Below, piece after piece: positions 1-5,893 of a stretch of DNA of 6,506 nucleotides. Both the position numbers and the translations under genes were made by a program. The first letter of the stretch is position 1, and each line of letters begins with the position of its first letter. The stretch is taken from positions 1 through 6,506 of the forward strand of contig JAGOVD010000026.1 of the NCBI GenBank assembly GCA_018060905.1, read 5' to 3'. The DNA is from Minisyncoccota bacterium. Lineage in GTDB: Bacteria > Patescibacteriota > Minisyncoccia > Phycocordibacterales > UBA9973. Below the pieces are notes generated by a model. The model worked only from the letters and a program-made list of their open reading frames with translations. It was not told the DNA's origin and did no database searches.

Positions 1-1658
1 AGCATACGGGCAAATCTGATCTGTTCATACGTATACTTCCCTTTATAGTGCTCAAACACGGGCGAAAGTTTAGAAGTATCGAGTGTGATAAATGTCTCTT
101 TGATATCGGCAAGTCCGCGCAATACTTTGTCATCGATGAGATATTCAATGTCTTCGTACGCGAGCCGTTTTGCATCCACGAGCTTTTCGATGTGGCCGAG
201 GATCGTCACCGGTGTGAGCGCTCGCTCCTTGCAGATACCTTCGATTGATTTTTCTTGGAGTACGAGCGCAAGCGTTGTTTCGAGGGTATCACCCACCATT
301 TTCTTCTTTGCTTTTTTGACCGTGTCGACGGTGCCACCAGAAGCGAGGATGAAGTTGCGATGCATGATTTCGATATCGTCTTTGCGCATATCACCAAAGG
401 TCGCGGCTGCGGCTTCTGACTGCCGCACCAACGCACTATCCATAGTCAAAATGTGTGGATGTACCTGAAACGTTCGCTCATTCCATCCGAGGAGATGGAG
501 CCCGTCGAGGGTACGCACACGGGAGAGAGCAACGTAGCCTTGACCATACTCAAAGACTTCGCGGAGATCCATGACGGCAGCATCCATACTCATGCCCTGA
601 CTTTTGTGGATCGTGATTGCCCATGCGAGCCGAAGCGGTATCTGAGTGATACTTGCCTTCTGCTTGCCGTTCTCTTCGACAACCCAATCCATAGGTTCAA
701 CAACGATGCGCTCCCCCGTCTTTGTCTCAATGACAGGATACTTGGTACCAGCCTCAAATTTCACCACTGTACCGAGTGTGCCATTCACGTATCCTTTCTG
801 TGTATTATTTTTGGTACACATGACGATTGCGCCTTGCTTCAACTCGAGAACTTCTGGCGAGAGACAACCTTTTTGGAGATTCGCAACGAGCGAATCCTTG
901 CCCTTGCTCGTCATACTATAGCGCGTTGGTATACCCGAGAGTTTGGTGAGTTCACGCATGTTGATATCATCAACATCAGTATTGTGCGAAAAGAGTCGCG
1001 TGACCGTACTCGTATGTGCCACGGCGTCAGCGTGATTGATGAGTCGCTTCTCGAGATGATCGTGATGATCTTGGTCGTACGTATTCTTGCGAATCGCTGA
1101 GAGAAGTGAGAGAAAGTGTCTATCGCTCTGTCGATGTTGTTCAGTGAGATAGCACACGACGGGAGCCATGTTCTTCCATACAAGCGCTTCAAATGCAAAC
1201 CGTGCTTCTTCACCAAAACGCGTAATGGGCGGGAGCTGAAAGAAGTCTCCCACCAATATAACCTGCATACCTCCAAAAGGATCGGGGCACTGCTTCACTT
1301 CACGACACACAAGATCGACCATATCGAGTGTCGTCGCATCGATCATAGAAAGCTCGTCGAGGATGAGCACCTTGGTTTTCTGAATGCGCTTGACGAGATA
1401 CTCGGTGGTAGTGATGTGGTCGAGATCGTAGCGCGTCAACACTCGCTTGATACCGATACCGCTCCATGAATGGATCGTCTGTCCATGAATATGAGTCGCA
1501 GCGATACCGGTCGACGCCGTGATCGCAGGCTCGACCCCATGCTCCCGCAAATACGAAACGTACGCATTGACCGTATGAGTCTTGCCTGCCCCGGGCTCTC
1601 CCGTGAGAAATACATTGGCCCCTGTCTTCATAATAGTGAGCGCCTCGTGTTGAGTCAT
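1..1658 (-). CDS. PIF1/RecD-like superfamily 1B DNA helicase with C-terminal HTH domain (3' end beyond the left edge)
   Basis: A single open frame of 552 codons runs without a stop from 1658 to the left edge. Residues 20-27 are Walker A (GEPGAGKT), 48-69 a PIF1-type motif Ia (STGIAATHIHGQTIHSW core), 98-107 Walker B (LILDELSMID), 137-144 GDFFQLPP, about 173-177 EQHRQ, 348-355 the ITIHKSQG motif and 374-380 GYVALSR. This order is that of PIF1 helicases, ATP-driven 5'-3' DNA unwinding enzymes that act on forks, G-quadruplexes and R-loops. From about residue 454 the protein resembles the HTH_40 domain found at the C-termini of RecQ and PIF1 proteins, ending in a KYTYEQIRFAR-like segment, so only a few residues are probably missing. 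An in-frame ATG at 1685 would add nine residues. I prefer 1658 because MTQ-EALxxMKTGxNVFLTG is how relatives usually begin. No Shine-Dalgarno sequence is seen. The family call is firm; the cellular role is inferred. Confidence 0.93.
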   Translation of the reverse strand, partial: MTQHEALTIMKTGANVFLTGEPGAGKTHTVNAYVSYLREHGVEPAITASTGIAATHIHGQTIHSWSGIGIKRVLTRYDLDHITTTEYLVKRIQKTKVLILDELSMIDATTLDMVDLVCREVKQCPDPFGGMQVILVGDFFQLPPITRFGEEARFAFEALVWKNMAPVVCYLTEQHRQSDRHFLSLLSAIRKNTYDQDHHDHLEKRLINHADAVAHTSTVTRLFSHNTDVDDINMRELTKLSGIPTRYSMTSKGKDSLVANLQKGCLSPEVLELKQGAIVMCTKNNTQKGYVNGTLGTVVKFEAGTKYPVIETKTGERIVVEPMDWVVEENGKQKASITQIPLRLAWAITIHKSQGMSMDAAVMDLREVFEYGQGYVALSRVRTLDGLHLLGWNERTFQVHPHILTMDSALVRQSEAAAATFGDMRKDDIEIMHRNFILASGGTVDTVKKAKKKMVGDTLETTLALVLQEKSIEGICKERALTPVTILGHIEKLVDAKRLAYEDIEYLIDDKVLRGLADIKETFITLDTSKLSPVFEHYKGKYTYEQIRFARM

Positions 1659-1666
1659 ATGTGCAG

Positions 1667-1675
1667 AGTATTTTA
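1667..1675 (-). promoter_or_regulatory. possible -10 region for the helicase gene
   Basis: On the minus strand TAAAATACT lies 8-11 bases before the ATG at 1658 and contains two overlapping -10-like hexamers, TAAAAT and AATACT. No matching -35 or ribosome binding site is visible. It fits the short-leader or leaderless pattern of neighbouring genes but is weak by itself. Confidence 0.3.
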
Positions 1676-1712
1676 CTACACCCATGACATATACGTGAGC
1701 ACTGAAAAAAGG

Positions 1713-1718
1713 TATTAT
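1713..1718 (+). promoter_or_regulatory. -10 box for the L,D-transpeptidase gene (likely leaderless)
   Basis: TATTAT stands five bases (GAGAT) before the ATG at 1724. Transcription starting about seven bases after this box would begin at or next to the start codon, leaving no room for a Shine-Dalgarno sequence. No good -35 is seen 17 bases upstream. It sits in the 65-base gap shared with the divergent helicase gene. Confidence 0.45.
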
Positions 1719-1723
1719 GAGAT

Positions 1724-2671
1724 ATGACCTCCTGGACAAAGAAACAGCGCATGACTATGGTCCTCGTCATCATCTTTGGTATTGGTGCGTGGTTCTATGC
1801 GTCATACAGAAACAACATAGCCGTAGCACCCAATCCTGCACTTGCAACTATCCCTGTTCCAGAAAATCCATCTCCAGCAGAACCTATCACTGAACCAATC
1901 GCCCCAACAAAAGGCCCGAGTTATCACCTCCTTACCACAACAACGAGCACGCCAGGTGCCGAGCTCGCCAAAGAAGTCGGTATGGAGAACGTTGACTTCA
2001 CACTCGCCCTCAATCGCCTCGACGTCAAACACATTCCCAAAGATGCCGTCCTTGTCATCCCGGAATCTTTCGACGATCTCGATATGTACGCTCCATTTCC
2101 CGAGCGGATTGAAGCTGCGTCGAGTATCCCTAAACTCTTCATTGTCTCGAACCGTGTCCAAGCATTTGCCGCATATGAAAACGGTACACGTGTTCGCTGG
2201 GGTGCAGTGAGTACTGGCAAAAAAGCGACTGCTACACCAAGCCGTCTCTACAGCACCAACTGGAAAGGTAAGCTCGTCATAAGCACACTCGAAGACGCAT
2301 GGGTACTGCCATGGTATTTCAACCTCGATAGTATGGAAGGTATCTCGATGCACCAGTTTGATCTGCCTGGCTATCCCGCAAGTCATTCGTGTATCCGCCT
2401 CTCCGAAGCAGACGCTATGTGGTTCTATGATTGGGCACAAGAATGGGTACTCTCGCCTGATGGAAATACACGCCTCGCCCATGGCACACCGGTCATTATT
2501 TATGGTGAGTACGGCTATGGCAAAACTGCTCCGTGGAAAAAGCTCGCTGAGGACCCTACCGCAACGACACTCTCCGAGAGTGAGCTCAAAGACATCGTCG
2601 AAACCTACCTCCCCGAGATACAAATCCGAGCAACTGAACGAGAAGCGATACTCAATCCAACCGTGCAATAA
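1724..2671 (+). CDS. Membrane-anchored L,D-transpeptidase (YkuD domain)
   Basis: This 315-residue protein probably cross-links peptidoglycan 3-3, or attaches molecules to it, outside the membrane. Residues 11-28 form one hydrophobic N-terminal anchor after a basic start (KKQR). Residues 34-64 are a Pro/Ala/Thr-rich linker. About 65-130 is a region I do not recognise, and about 135-262 is the YkuD domain. The catalytic signature is clear: H210 in SMHQF, then SHSCIRLS with H221, S222, C223 (nucleophile) and R225. A helical acidic C-terminal tail (about 275-310) follows the domain. The anchor has no lipobox cysteine, so the protein is probably a type II membrane protein. The start is supported by TATTAT five bases upstream. 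The gene is monocistronic: divergent from the helicase and ended by the terminator at 2670-2704. The physiological substrate and partner proteins are not shown by the sequence. Confidence 0.93.
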   Translation: MTSWTKKQRMTMVLVIIFGIGAWFYASYRNNIAVAPNPALATIPVPENPSPAEPITEPIAPTKGPSYHLLTTTTSTPGAELAKEVGMENVDFTLALNRLDVKHIPKDAVLVIPESFDDLDMYAPFPERIEAASSIPKLFIVSNRVQAFAAYENGTRVRWGAVSTGKKATATPSRLYSTNWKGKLVISTLEDAWVLPWYFNLDSMEGISMHQFDLPGYPASHSCIRLSEADAMWFYDWAQEWVLSPDGNTRLAHGTPVIIYGEYGYGKTAPWKKLAEDPTATTLSESELKDIVETYLPEIQIRATEREAILNPTVQ

Positions 2672-2704
2672 AAAATCCCCGATCATAGATATCGGGGATT
2701 TTTT
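2670..2704. terminator. Bidirectional intrinsic terminator between convergent genes
   Basis: A perfect 14-base inverted repeat (AAAAAATCCCCGAT / ATCGGGGATTTTTT) encloses a 7-base loop. The A-run on one side and T-run on the other make it work in both directions. It overlaps the stop codon of the L,D-transpeptidase gene and lies two bases from the stop of the DoxX gene, so it should end both transcripts. Confidence 0.92.
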
Positions 2705-2706
2705 AT

Positions 2707-3069
2707 TTATCCAATTGAGATGAGAAGGAGGAGTGCTCCGATGAGTGCGAGGTTCTTGGTGAAGTTGATATTCTCGTTCATGCGAGTTTGCATGTCGGTC
2801 TCCTTCCAAAACTTGTGCATCATAAAGGTCGTCGGAATGAGCATGAGTACTGCGAGGCACATGCCGAGGATCGCAAATTTGTTCGTAACGATTGCGATTC
2901 CAGCGAGTGCGAGCATGATACCACTGATGATCACTGCGGCCTTGGCGAGTGGTACACCCTTCATCTTGGCATAGCCAGTCATTCCATTGAGATTCTTGAA
3001 GTGGTTATAGCCACTGTAGAGCAAATATCCCCCAAGAAGAATCCGTCCGATAATAAATACTATCTGCAT
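2707..3069 (-). CDS. DoxX-family four-helix membrane protein
   Basis: The 120-residue protein has four hydrophobic segments at about 3-20, 43-61, 65-84 and 103-119, the size and topology of DoxX proteins. Features matching the family are GRILLGGYLLYSGYNHFKN in helix 1, a YAKMKGVP segment in the first loop, the TFMMHKFW segment after helix 3, and a charged loop before NFTKNLALIGALL. DoxX proteins are integral membrane proteins linked in other bacteria to redox or sulfur metabolism and oxidative stress. The precise biochemical role here is unknown. It follows the anchored extracytoplasmic protein gene on the same strand after 37 bases and ends at the shared terminator, so it may be the last gene of a short transcription unit. 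No Shine-Dalgarno sequence precedes the ATG. Confidence 0.85.
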   Translation of the reverse strand: MQIVFIIGRILLGGYLLYSGYNHFKNLNGMTGYAKMKGVPLAKAAVIISGIMLALAGIAIVTNKFAILGMCLAVLMLIPTTFMMHKFWKETDMQTRMNENINFTKNLALIGALLLLISIG

Positions 3070-3073
3070 AAAA

Positions 3074-3104
3074 TATATAGTTACTTGCTAATACGGCCAG
3101 TATA
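3074..3104 (-). promoter_or_regulatory. Candidate promoter elements for the DoxX gene
   Basis: Two candidates lie in the gap upstream on the minus strand. TATACT at 3099-3104 follows the upstream gene's stop and would give a leader of about 20 bases with no Shine-Dalgarno sequence. TATATA at 3074-3079 lies four bases before the ATG and would give a leaderless start. The sequence alone does not separate them. The GTGTATACTG context of the first also occurs at the promoter of the next gene upstream. Confidence 0.4.
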
Positions 3105-3106
3105 CA

Positions 3107-3844
3107 CTATTTGGACTTTGTGAACGAGACGACCGTCACCTTGCCATTGTCAAAGATGTAGGTCAATGTCCCCTTGCCTGCGATATGCCCGTCCTCGTAC
3201 TCAACCTCGGCAGTATCCGTGGATGGGTTGGCAACAACAGCTGTCACATACCACGTACCCCCGAGTACTGCCTTGTCTGTGGTGATAGTACTGATATTGG
3301 TTCGCACGTGTGCTTCGACCGCTTTGATTTCATCGAGCTGCGCGCAATCAATCGCAGGGATAGGGGTTTGATAGGTCACGTTCGTCTTGTCCTTGTACAC
3401 ATAGACACGGTTTGCTCCTTGGATCATCTCACCGAATGCAGGTCGTGCATCCGCATCAAAAAATTCAATGAGGAGTTCCTCTTTATTTTGCATGCCTTCT
3501 GCAGAACTATTCCAAATCACATCAGCCAATCCAATTAAATTGCCGTCTTCGCTCTCATCTTGATAAGTTCCCGTAAATATACCGACCTTACTATCTTTTT
3601 CTGCGGGGTAGTTGTTGAACTCGCCTACTACTTTTCCTCCTGTGATACTTAGTCGTATCCATGCACGATCATAGAAGCCGCGATCAGTTTTTTCTGAGCG
3701 GTAGTAACAAAGATTTCGCTCTTCGGTAGGAGGTGTCTCTACGACAGGCTGTACGCTTGGCGACTTCATATCCCTGGTCATTCCGACAACAACACCGACC
3801 AATACCAGTACGGCAAATGCGATAACGATTTGTTTGGTAGTCAT
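3107..3844 (-). CDS. Membrane-anchored extracytoplasmic protein of unknown function (Patescibacteria-type)
   Basis: The 245-residue protein has an N-terminal anchor (about residues 5-22, IVIAFAVLVLVGVVVG), a short Pro/Val/Thr linker (28-42) and then a soluble beta-rich part. There is no lipobox. The only cysteines, C46 (NLCYY) and C167 (AIDCAQL), are both predicted to be outside the membrane and could form a disulfide. Recognisable segments are AWIRLSITGGKVVGEFNNYP (62-80), EKDSKVGIFTGTY (82-94) and GGTWYVTAVV near 195-204. From memory, proteins with this layout are frequent in Parcubacteria genomes without an assigned function. I choose the start at 3844, not the in-frame ATG at 3943, because the earlier start would overlap the upstream metallopeptidase gene by 83 bases and bury the anchor, and TATACT lies six bases before the 3844 ATG. 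Confidence 0.8.
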   Translation of the reverse strand: MTTKQIVIAFAVLVLVGVVVGMTRDMKSPSVQPVVETPPTEERNLCYYRSEKTDRGFYDRAWIRLSITGGKVVGEFNNYPAEKDSKVGIFTGTYQDESEDGNLIGLADVIWNSSAEGMQNKEELLIEFFDADARPAFGEMIQGANRVYVYKDKTNVTYQTPIPAIDCAQLDEIKAVEAHVRTNISTITTDKAVLGGTWYVTAVVANPSTDTAEVEYEDGHIAGKGTLTYIFDNGKVTVVSFTKSK

Positions 3845-3850
3845 ACATTC

Positions 3851-3856
3851 AGTATA
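3851..3856 (-). promoter_or_regulatory. -10 box deciding the start of the anchored-protein gene
   Basis: TATACT on the minus strand lies six bases before the ATG at 3844, in the 16-base gap after the upstream stop codon. It predicts a leaderless transcript and supports the internal start over the one at 3943. There is no clear -35. Confidence 0.5.
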
Positions 3857-3860
3857 CACC

Positions 3861-4244
3861 TTAGTCAACGTGTCGCATGGTTGTACGAATGCGTTTGTAG
3901 TCAGGTATCTGGAGTGCGACGAGATCCCAAAATGCTTGTCCATGGTTGAACTCTCGCAGATGACAGAGCTCGTGGACGATGAGATAATCCTGCGCTTCGG
4001 GAGAAAGGGTGATGATTTTCCAATTGAAGTTCAGGTTGCGATTGCTCGAACAGCTCCCCCAACGAGTACGTTGATTTTTGATAAATACTTTATTGTATGA
4101 AAAGTTGTAGAACTGATTGAAATGTGCAAGTCGCGCATGAACGAGTGTGCGAGCTGCTTCGCGATCGTGTGGAGCGACCTTTTTACGGTGGTATCGACGC
4201 TTGATTGGTCGCGTACCAAAGAGTATTTTGAAAAACGTGTTCAT
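3861..4244 (-). CDS. Short YgjP/DUF45-type zinc metallopeptidase
   Basis: The 127-residue protein carries the conserved core of the YgjP-like metallopeptidase family: RTRWGSCSSNRNLNFNW at 59-75, then DYLIVHELCHL with the zinc site H91-E-x-x-H95 and a third probable ligand H101 in the FNHGQAFW segment. Glu92 is the likely catalytic base. YgjP itself is roughly 170 residues and many DUF45 members exceed 200. This version lacks most of the N-terminal beta region and begins with a basic stretch (RPIKRRYHRKK, 12-22). No signal peptide or membrane segment is convincing, so it is probably cytoplasmic. It is divergent from engB across a 47-base gap and lies 16 bases upstream of the anchored-protein gene. 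Its physiological substrate is unknown. The start is supported by TATGAT eight bases upstream. Confidence 0.88.
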   Translation of the reverse strand: MNTFFKILFGTRPIKRRYHRKKVAPHDREAARTLVHARLAHFNQFYNFSYNKVFIKNQRTRWGSCSSNRNLNFNWKIITLSPEAQDYLIVHELCHLREFNHGQAFWDLVALQIPDYKRIRTTMRHVD

Positions 4245-4252
4245 GAGCCCTT

Positions 4253-4258
4253 ATCATA
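4253..4258 (-). promoter_or_regulatory. -10 box for the metallopeptidase gene
   Basis: TATGAT on the minus strand lies eight bases before the ATG at 4244. A start about seven bases downstream would put the first transcribed base at or one base before the ATG. The gap (AAGGGCTC) contains an AAGGG that could be read as Shine-Dalgarno, but it would lie upstream of the predicted transcript start. Confidence 0.5.
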
Positions 4259-4271
4259 GCCAATATTGGCT
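4258..4271. promoter_or_regulatory. 14-base perfect palindrome between divergent promoters
   Basis: AGCCAATATTGGCT is a perfect dyad centred between the -10 boxes of the divergent metallopeptidase and engB genes. It covers the spacer and -35 positions of both, where a dimeric DNA-binding protein could control both at once. There is no T-run, so it is not an intrinsic terminator. The operator role is inference. Confidence 0.4.
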
Positions 4272-4276
4272 CTGCC

Positions 4277-4285
4277 TGCTATGCT
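4277..4285 (+). promoter_or_regulatory. Extended -10 promoter for engB
   Basis: TGCTATGCT is an extended -10 (TG-n-TATGCT) whose end lies six bases before the ATG at 4292, so the transcript is probably leaderless. No good -35 is seen, which is common for extended -10 promoters. Confidence 0.55.
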
Positions 4286-4291
4286 CTCCGT

Positions 4292-4864
4292 ATGAATATC
4301 AAAAGTGCTACATTCGTCCGCTCCGTCGTTGATGACGCGAGTATGGTACCCGACACACTTCCCCAGGTCGCCTTCATTGGACGATCGAACGTCGGCAAAT
4401 CAAGCGTCATCAATGCTCTCACTGGCAAAAAGGATTTGGCGCGATCAAGTAGTGCACCAGGACATACCAAGGAGCTCAACTTCTTCCTCATCAACCACAA
4501 GTTTTACCTTGTCGACCTCCCCGGCTACGGCTACGCCAAAGGTTCCCATGCAAACCAAGAAACACTTCGCAATCGCATTCTCTGGTACTTCGGCAACAAG
4601 CAGATCAAGCAGCACAAAGTCGTCCTCATCATCGATGCAAAAGTTGGTCCAACAGCAGATGATGAGGACATGCTCGAGTACTTGATGGAGCAAAAGAAAG
4701 ACGTCATCCTCATCGCCAATAAGATCGACAAACTCAAAGCAAACGATGTGAAAAAAAATCTCGCCAACATCACCGCCATCCTCGGCCCCCACACCCTCAT
4801 CCCCTTTTCGGCTGAAAAGAAAGTTGGCATAGGATTGCTCGCAGAAGCGATAGAGCCGAGATAG
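4292..4864 (+). CDS. engB: EngB (YsxC/YihA) ribosome-assembly GTPase
   Basis: This 190-residue GTPase has the usual EngB length and motifs: G1 GRSNVGKSS (30-38), the G2 threonine T59 in SAPGHTK followed by ELNFFLI, G3 DLPGYGYAK (75-83), G4 NKID (143-146) and G5 FSAEKK (172-177). EngB is a cytoplasmic GTPase needed for late assembly of the large ribosomal subunit and is essential in many bacteria. G4 reads ANKIDKL where many EngB proteins have TK-x-DK, a minor variant that keeps the guanine-binding N-K-x-D. The C-terminal end is short, finishing soon after the G5 helix. The gene is divergent from the metallopeptidase and is followed after 20 bases by the transporter gene, which has its own -10 box. 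Family assignment is secure. Confidence 0.97.
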   Translation: MNIKSATFVRSVVDDASMVPDTLPQVAFIGRSNVGKSSVINALTGKKDLARSSSAPGHTKELNFFLINHKFYLVDLPGYGYAKGSHANQETLRNRILWYFGNKQIKQHKVVLIIDAKVGPTADDEDMLEYLMEQKKDVILIANKIDKLKANDVKKNLANITAILGPHTLIPFSAEKKVGIGLLAEAIEPR

Positions 4865-4866
4865 AA

Positions 4867-4875
4867 TGGTATACT
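4867..4875 (+). promoter_or_regulatory. Extended -10 promoter for the VIT-family gene
   Basis: TGGTATACT (TG-n-TATACT) begins three bases after the engB stop codon and ends nine bases before the ATG at 4885. The predicted transcript starts about two bases before the ATG, so it is leaderless or nearly so. The gene can thus be expressed apart from engB. Confidence 0.55.
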
Positions 4876-4884
4876 CGATATACG

Positions 4885-5376
4885 ATGGTCAAGAAAACGT
4901 TTATTTTATATACGAGAAATTTCATCTTTGGCTCTGAAGATAGTTTGGTTTCTACAGTTGGGTTATTGGCAGGTATCGCATCTGCAGGTGTTGCCCGAAG
5001 AGAAATACTGATTTCAGGGATAGTGTTGATTTGTGTCGAAGCTTTTTCTATGTCCGTCGGAAGCTTCTTGTCTGAAACAGCAACTGAAGAATCTTCTAAA
5101 ATTTTTGAAAAGAATAGTACTTCAATAATGGCTTCTGCTATTATGTTCATATCATATAGTATCTCTGGGCTGATTCCCCTCTTCCCATATTTTGTGATGG
5201 ATACACAACATGCTTTTTGGTGGTCCATCGTTGCAAGTATAATTTCCCTCTTTATTTTGGGGTACATAAGTGCAAAAATTTTGAAGATTAACGTTTTGAA
5301 AAGCACACTACGAATGGCCCTCATAGGAGGAATGGCTATAGGGCTCGGTGTCGTTGTGGGCTTGCTGATGAAATAA
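4885..5376 (+). CDS. Short VIT1/CCC1-family metal (iron/manganese) transporter
   Basis: The 163-residue membrane protein matches the VIT1/CCC1 family, which moves Fe(II) or Mn(II) across membranes, usually with proton antiport. The N-terminal FGSEDSLVSTVGLLAG (15-30) corresponds to the family's G-x-x-D-G-L-V-S first helix, with D19 as the likely metal-path acid. The second helix contains EAFSMSVGSFLSE (52-64), with M56 as the matching methionine. Further hydrophobic segments lie at about 79-104, 110-131 and 140-162, giving five helices. The stretch between helices 2 and 3 is only about 15 residues, so the long cytoplasmic metal-binding domain of the plant VIT1 type is absent. It lies 20 bases after engB on the same strand with its own promoter. 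GC is lower than in engB. The substrate is inferred from the family and not shown. Confidence 0.85.
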   Translation: MVKKTFILYTRNFIFGSEDSLVSTVGLLAGIASAGVARREILISGIVLICVEAFSMSVGSFLSETATEESSKIFEKNSTSIMASAIMFISYSISGLIPLFPYFVMDTQHAFWWSIVASIISLFILGYISAKILKINVLKSTLRMALIGGMAIGLGVVVGLLMK

Positions 5377-5416
5377 TTGCGCCAAGTTATTTATACATTA
5401 TCACTAGAGGATATGA

Positions 5417-5425
5417 CCCCCCCCC
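5417..5425. repeat. Poly-C tract (nine C)
   Basis: Nine consecutive C residues follow ATATGA in a non-coding gap. It is the only homopolymer of this length in the window. It could be a slippage-prone tract or a base-calling or assembly artefact. No gene overlaps it, so a coding phase-switch role is not supported. Confidence 0.7.
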
Positions 5426-5449
5426 GAGTATCCGTACTACCGATCGTAT

Positions 5450-5486
5450 TACAAAAGAAAAAAGCTTCTCTGCATGGAGAAGCTTT
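5450..5486 (-). terminator. Intrinsic terminator for the DUF4406/DUF7768-like gene
   Basis: A 10-base perfect stem (AAAGCTTCTC at 5461-5470, GAGAAGCTTT at 5477-5486) with a 6-base loop is followed on the minus strand by a T-rich tail (TTTTTTCTTTT). It lies ten bases past the stop codon of the minus-strand gene. On the plus strand the tail (TTTAATT) is weaker, but it may also stop transcripts from the VIT-family gene. Confidence 0.85.
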
Positions 5487-5496
5487 AATTAGCACC

Positions 5497-5844
5497 TTAG
5501 GACAATTTTAATCTTTTTAATTCCTCTTTCATAAACTTATTTTTAGGAACAACCGGGATACCAAAAGAAATTGCCAGTTTTATTTCTTTTATCATTCCCT
5601 CACTCAATTTGTTGCCATACAACCACACCTCGTCCACCATACCCCTTCTAAAATACTCATGATTAACCTGGCCAGCATAGTACTTAGTTTGAGCATTATC
5701 AGGAAGATACTGTCTCCAGGTAAAACTTGGAAATACAGGGAGTATTTTCTTTGAATGCAACGCCTTGCAGATTGCAATTACTTTTTTTATATTACCCTCA
5801 ACATCTCCTGATATTTGGTGAGCAATAAATACAGTTTTTATCAT
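5497..5844 (-). CDS. Small nucleoside 2-deoxyribosyltransferase-fold protein (DUF4406/DUF7768-like)
   Basis: The 115-residue protein starts with a beta strand, VFIAHQISGDVEGNI (5-19), that fits the I-x-x-A-x-x-y-x-G-D-x-x-x-N opening of DUF4406/DUF7768 proteins, relatives of nucleoside 2-deoxyribosyltransferases. Further family-like segments are PVFPSF (36-41), DEVWLYG (71-77), SEGMIKEIKLA (81-91) and GIPVVP (95-100). E87 aligns with the catalytic glutamate of the deoxyribosyltransferase S-x-G-x-x-x-E pattern, so an N-glycosidic or nucleotide-related activity is possible but unproven. I choose the ATG at 5844 over the in-frame 5880 because conserved sequence begins there and a likely -10 (TAGAGT, 5865-5870) falls inside the extra 36 bases. 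The gene is AT-rich, divergent from the WHxH gene, and ended by its own terminator. Confidence 0.75.
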   Translation of the reverse strand: MIKTVFIAHQISGDVEGNIKKVIAICKALHSKKILPVFPSFTWRQYLPDNAQTKYYAGQVNHEYFRRGMVDEVWLYGNKLSEGMIKEIKLAISFGIPVVPKNKFMKEELKRLKLS

Positions 5845-5864
5845 TTGTTTAAATATTTGAAACC

Positions 5865-5893
5865 ACTCTACCCTCTCCATTTGACAAAGTCAA
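5865..5893 (-). promoter_or_regulatory. Promoter of the DUF4406/DUF7768-like gene, sharing its -35
   Basis: On the minus strand TTGACT (5888-5893) and TAGAGT (5865-5870) are separated by exactly 17 bases, giving a predicted start near 5858 and a leader of about 14 bases without Shine-Dalgarno. A second -10-like box, TATTTA at 5850-5855, lies five bases before the ATG and would give a leaderless start. Confidence 0.5.
5881..5893. repeat. TTGAC-AAA-GTCAA palindrome at the divergent promoter
   Basis: A perfect 5-base inverted repeat with a 3-base centre. Each arm supplies a -35-like TTGAC for one of the two divergent genes, so RNA polymerase could not occupy both at once. It could also be bound by a repressor dimer. 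Confidence 0.6.

Larger units (their letters stand above)
5377..5496. other. Intergenic stretch, no gene seen
   Basis: This 120-base gap separates the VIT-family gene from the convergent small nucleotide-family gene. It contains a run of nine C and one terminator hairpin, listed separately. No open frame, RNA gene or promoter is convincing. It also marks the approximate point where GC drops. Confidence 0.6.

Noticed and set aside
453..1100. Long plus-strand open frame (215 codons) opposite the helicase
   Set aside because: It is the antisense of the PIF1-like gene, whose complementary frame is open throughout and carries all helicase motifs; the antisense product has no recognisable family features.
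1300..1773. Minus-strand frame of 157 codons over the helicase start
   Set aside because: It is the same strand as the helicase but another frame. The real frame contains GEPGAGKT and the other helicase motifs; this one has none.
1802..2860. Minus-strand open frame of 352 codons
   Set aside because: It is antisense to the L,D-transpeptidase, crosses the terminator at 2670-2704 and overlaps the DoxX gene in another frame. Its His/Cys/Arg-rich composition is typical of a shadow frame.
3845..3943. N-terminal extension of the anchored protein to the ATG at 3943
   Set aside because: It would overlap the metallopeptidase gene by 83 bases and put 33 residues before the membrane anchor. A -10 box six bases before 3844 supports the internal start.
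4797..5324. Minus-strand open frame of 175 codons
   Set aside because: Antisense to the end of engB and most of the VIT-family gene. The plus-strand frame has clear family motifs and a promoter.
5845..5880. Start of the DUF4406/DUF7768-like gene at 5880
   Set aside because: The extra residues do not fit the family, and a probable -10 box and TATTTA lie within this stretch.
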